A stretch of DNA of 31,286 bases, taken from NCBI GenBank assembly GCA_023091735.1, contig JALKBU010000603.1, positions 1-31,286 of the forward strand, read 5' to 3'. The stretch's first letter is position 1. Each line of letters begins with the position of its first letter. The notes beneath the pieces were generated by a model. The model had not been told where the DNA came from and made no database searches. It saw nothing but the letters and a program-made list of their open reading frames with translations. This DNA comes from Trichomonas tenax. Lineage: Eukaryota > Parabasalia > Trichomonadida > Trichomonadidae. Both the position numbers and the translations under genes were made by a program. This document shows positions 29,041-31,286 of this stretch, piece by piece.

Positions 29041-29428
29041 TTATACATACACTGACTGAATCATTATGATTTACCTTGAAAAAAAGATGTATCTTGAAAC
29101 ATTTGAAATATCACTTTTTAGCCCAAAAGTGAAGTGATGATTTGACAAAATTTACCCGTTACGAAAAATCGGTTATCGATTTAATAGCTATTATATCTTA
29201 TGAAGAATCCAAATATCCAAAAATTTCTATACCACTATCAATTGTCAGCTAGATTTTTCTGAAGTCGCCTCTTCGCTCCGGCAAAATATAGATGAGAATG
29301 CTATTTCCCTTAAAAAATTGAAATAAATTTTATCGTCCATTTTTCGATCGAATGTCAACCGAAATTAATTATTTCAATTGTAATTTGGAGAAAAATGGAA
29401 ATGAAATTGCAATTCAATTTCTGAAGGG
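29041..29428. other. Intergenic region
   Basis: About 390 bp upstream of the repeat-containing membrane-protein gene. GAAATTG...CAATTTC (29403-29421) is a small perfect dyad just before its ATG. No TCATTA initiator is seen. Confidence 0.35.
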
Positions 29429-30481
29429 ATGAGGAATTTACTTTTCTGTTACAATTTTCTGATGCTTTTCAAATTTCTTGATGTTTTTCAATTTTCCAGA
29501 CGTTTTTCATTTGCAATGAATGCTGCTAAAGCGCCTGATGTTAAAATAGATGCTGCTAAAGCGCCTGATGATGCAATGAATGCTGCTAAAGTGCCTGATG
29601 ATGCAATGAATGCTGCTAAAGTGCCTGATGATGCAATGAATGCTGCTAAAGTGCCTGATGATGCAATGAATGCAGATATGGTGAGAATCTTTGCTGTTGG
29701 AATTTTCTCCTACTATAATAAATTAAGTTACGCTAAAAAGGCTTGCATAAAGGGCATTTACGAATATTTATGTGAAATCAGAGGGAACTATGTACCAAGA
29801 AAAAAGGAATTCCAATTAAAGAGATATGAAGTTAATAAAGCCCCATCAATGGACAACACATCTAAAATGTTCGATTTCATTGTTCAAAGCATCAATGATG
29901 ACACTGACAAAGAACTCATTGAAGCATTTCAACAATTATATACATTGTTGAGACAACTTAATGATCCCCATTATATCGATATTGGATGGATATATTTATT
30001 GGTTCCTCTCAAACAAACTTTCAAGCTTTTTTATTTTTTTGTAACGTATGATTCCAGCATATATTCCTCTTTCTTCAAGTTGACTTTCATCGCCAACTTT
30101 TTTATTTGGATTGGGTTTTCAATCATTGATGAGATAATTATAGATTTTCTTGATCGATTATACCGAAAATCAAAACTGATAAAATGCGATATTTGGTGGC
30201 CTTGGTTCAAGAATATTATACTGTTCAATAGTATTAAAAATGGAGTGATCTGGTTTGGATTCAATTTAATTGACCAAATACCTTTCATCAAAAAATTGAA
30301 ATGGGAACAAAAACGAATCGATGCATTAATATACCTTGGCATATACGTTGTCGTTAAATGCTCCTATGAAATTTATGTCCACTTTAAATACTCGTATATG
30401 CCTAGCATAGTTCAATTGGAGGGAGTTAGTAATAAACATTTCGCACTGTGTCGACTTCGCCGTCACAGTGCAAAATGTTAG
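29429..30481 (+). CDS. Membrane protein with N-terminal AAK(A/V)PDDAMN repeats, unknown function
   Basis: A 350-residue protein starting at ATG 29429. A short hydrophobic N-terminus (LLFCYNFLMLFKFLDVF) is followed by five 10-residue repeats, AAK(A/V)PDDAMN, encoded by a 30-bp tandem array. A charged region (about 85-190) follows. Hydrophobic segments lie near 192-205, 213-232, 268-280 and 297-315 (FFIWIGFSIIDEIIIDFL, GVIWFGFNLIDQIPF, IYLGIYVVVKCSYEIYV). IWFGF..ID appears twice, hinting at an internally duplicated membrane hairpin. The last codons and stop are part of a 16-bp-arm hairpin (30435-30479), so the 3' end may have been created by an element boundary. I do not recognise the family. 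Its 3' neighbour on the other strand is a phage-collar-like gene. Confidence 0.55.
   Translation: MRNLLFCYNFLMLFKFLDVFQFSRRFSFAMNAAKAPDVKIDAAKAPDDAMNAAKVPDDAMNAAKVPDDAMNAAKVPDDAMNADMVRIFAVGIFSYYNKLSYAKKACIKGIYEYLCEIRGNYVPRKKEFQLKRYEVNKAPSMDNTSKMFDFIVQSINDDTDKELIEAFQQLYTLLRQLNDPHYIDIGWIYLLVPLKQTFKLFYFFVTYDSSIYSSFFKLTFIANFFIWIGFSIIDEIIIDFLDRLYRKSKLIKCDIWWPWFKNIILFNSIKNGVIWFGFNLIDQIPFIKKLKWEQKRIDALIYLGIYVVVKCSYEIYVHFKYSYMPSIVQLEGVSNKHFALCRLRRHSAKC
29521..29670 (+). repeat. Five 30-bp in-frame tandem repeats
   Basis: Units start at 29521, 29551, 29581, 29611 and 29641. The last three are identical, the second differs by one base (GCGCCT for GTGCCT), and the first is more diverged. Each unit encodes AAK(A/V)PDDAMN or a variant. 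A partial unit follows. Confidence 0.95.
30435..30479. repeat. Hairpin at the 3' end of the repeat-containing gene
   Basis: AACATTTCGCACTGTG (30435-30450) pairs with CACAGTGCAAAATGTT (30464-30479), 15 of 16 positions, around a 13-nt loop. The right arm reaches the TAG stop at 30479-30481. Confidence 0.8.
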
Positions 30482-30760
30482 AAGTGACACTTTACACGGC
30501 AAAACTTAGTTTACGAGTCAAAAATAAAACTCCTGACTTTATAAAATGTCAAGCTCTTAAAAAGAGCCCTCGCTCCTCTATAGGGAATTAAAGATTTCAT
30601 AAATTTCAAAATCAACGTTAATTTTTTATTTTAAATATATGATATAATTTATTTTATCATTAGTAATAGAATTTGTGACTTAAAGCCAAGTTAAGGTGAG
30701 GAGGTGAGATCTCACCTGAAAACTCACCTATGACAAAAAATAATTTTAGCATAAACTTAT
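30482..30760. other. Convergent intergenic region with hairpins
   Basis: It separates the 3' ends of two convergent genes. It contains GCTCTT..AAGAGC (30553-30567) and the larger palindrome at 30694-30729. Such dyads between convergent genes could end transcription from both sides or mark an element end. Confidence 0.4.
30694..30729. repeat. Nested perfect palindrome
   Basis: AGGTGAGATCTCACCT (30702-30717) is a 16-bp perfect palindrome. It is enclosed by a further AGGTGAG (30694-30700) and CTCACCT (30723-30729). The repeated word AGGTGAG occurs four times on the two strands in 36 bp. The related word AGTGAGGTGA forms the TIR core of the element at 25 kb. Confidence 0.8.
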
Positions 30761-31249
30761 TTAATAAACCCTATACCACGCGTAAACAGTCATGAACGGT
30801 GGCATGTAATCAGTACCTGAACCAGCGTCGGCAGTGTTTCCGTAAACTGAATGAATGTGACTTCCTGAATGATCAATGATTAAACCCGTGTTGTATTCTC
30901 TGGGATCTGATGAAATATCATATCGTGAAATTGTTTCTTTTCCTCCGCTACCACATCCGTAATAACCTCTATTACTGATTAAATGAGTATGAGCTCCTGC
31001 CAATGATGTTGTACCCGAAAAGTAGTGATTGTGTGAAGGTAAGTTATTTACTGAAATCTTTTTACTTCCTCCCGTTTCTCTTGATGAATTAGTGCAGTAT
31101 AAGAAACGATCGACTATTGGCTCCCATTCACCAAAACCAAATATTTGAGTGGGGTTTATGTTATTCATTGATGTGTAAATTGAACCAACAGGGTAAATTG
31201 TCATTAATGTTTCATATTTAGAATTTAATACATCCTTCTTTAAATTCAT
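30761..31249 (-). CDS. Phage tail-collar / T4 gp10 C-terminal-like protein, possibly 5'-incomplete
   Basis: A 162-residue frame from ATG 31249; the same frame is open on to the window edge, so the ATG may be internal and the protein longer. It contains IYPVGSIYTSMNNINPTQIF, then FGEWEPIVDRFLYC, ETGGSKKISVNNLPSHNH, AHTH, SGSHIHS and the end MPPFMTVYAWYRVY. This order (YPVGSIY..NPxxxFG..W, GG.......LPSHNH, .MPPYxTVYxWxR) is that of the T4 baseplate gp10 C-terminal/tail-collar domain, a trimeric beta fold with His-rich metal sites. In phages it serves at the base of tail fibres. In a protist it most likely belongs to a virus-derived mobile element such as a Maverick/Polinton, or was captured from a phage. 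The domain call is strong; the element type is inference. Confidence 0.78.
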   Translation of the reverse strand: MNLKKDVLNSKYETLMTIYPVGSIYTSMNNINPTQIFGFGEWEPIVDRFLYCTNSSRETGGSKKISVNNLPSHNHYFSGTTSLAGAHTHLISNRGYYGCGSGGKETISRYDISSDPREYNTGLIIDHSGSHIHSVYGNTADAGSGTDYMPPFMTVYAWYRVY

Positions 31250-31286
31250 TATTTCCCTATTGAATGTTTTTAATAAATTCCAAACA
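31250..31286 (-). other. Open frame continuing to the window edge
   Basis: Upstream of ATG 31249 the minus-strand frame reads VWNLLKTFNREI without a stop to the end of the window. The collar-like protein may therefore be the C-terminal part of a longer protein. Confidence 0.4.

Overview
This is a eukaryotic window, AT-rich and gene-sparse, with apparently intronless genes. It most likely comes from a parabasalid protist, and Tritrichomonas foetus or a close relative fits best. The grounds are the gene families present and three TCATTA initiator-like sites 11-18 nt upstream of ATG codons. The families are a giant multi-membrane PAS/cyclase-type protein, MAK/RCK-type and NEK kinases, a MATE exporter, a glycine-rich (ALK/LTK-type) protein, a CENP-B/Tc5-like DDE transposase and a phage-collar-like protein. 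The species name is inference.

Layout. Positions 1-3400 hold transposon debris: an inverted-repeat-bounded non-coding stretch, a DDE_1 transposase pseudogene with two in-frame stops, and a 91-bp imperfect palindrome. Positions 3851-7993 (+) encode a 1380-residue membrane protein with a PAS-like domain and a cyclase-like C-terminus that seems to lack a metal-binding Asp. Positions 8598-9360 are a clean Mutator-like MITE with 48-bp terminal inverted repeats and a perfect 10-bp target duplication. It ends about 30 bp before the initiator of a MAK/RCK-type kinase (9412-10566, +). Next come a GOST-type seven-TM protein (-, tail frameshifted in a six-T run), a PP2A B56 regulatory subunit (+), a decayed coding remnant (+) and a MATE pseudogene (-). 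A PDI-like protein (+), a glycine-rich pseudogene (-), a NEK kinase (-) and a small basic S/T-P-rich protein (+) follow.

From 24.4 kb on, DNA is mostly non-coding. It holds an A11G11 tract, a second MITE-like element (25022-25502, TA-flanked, with two strong internal hairpins), a small acidic protein gene (26214-26561, -), and an unclassified pseudogene (28554-29040, -) whose pieces are individually short. The right edge has a membrane protein with an N-terminal 30-bp tandem repeat (29429-30481, +) convergent on a T4 gp10-C/tail-collar-like protein (30761-31249, -) that may continue past the window. This could be the edge of a Maverick/Polinton-like element, but no diagnostic Maverick gene is visible.

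The intact genes are independently transcribed signalling and secretory-pathway genes, not an operon. No tRNA, rRNA or CRISPR array was recognised. The strongest unusual signals are the MITE at the kinase promoter, the degenerate cyclase, the nested-hairpin element, the phage-collar-like gene and the number of decaying gene copies.
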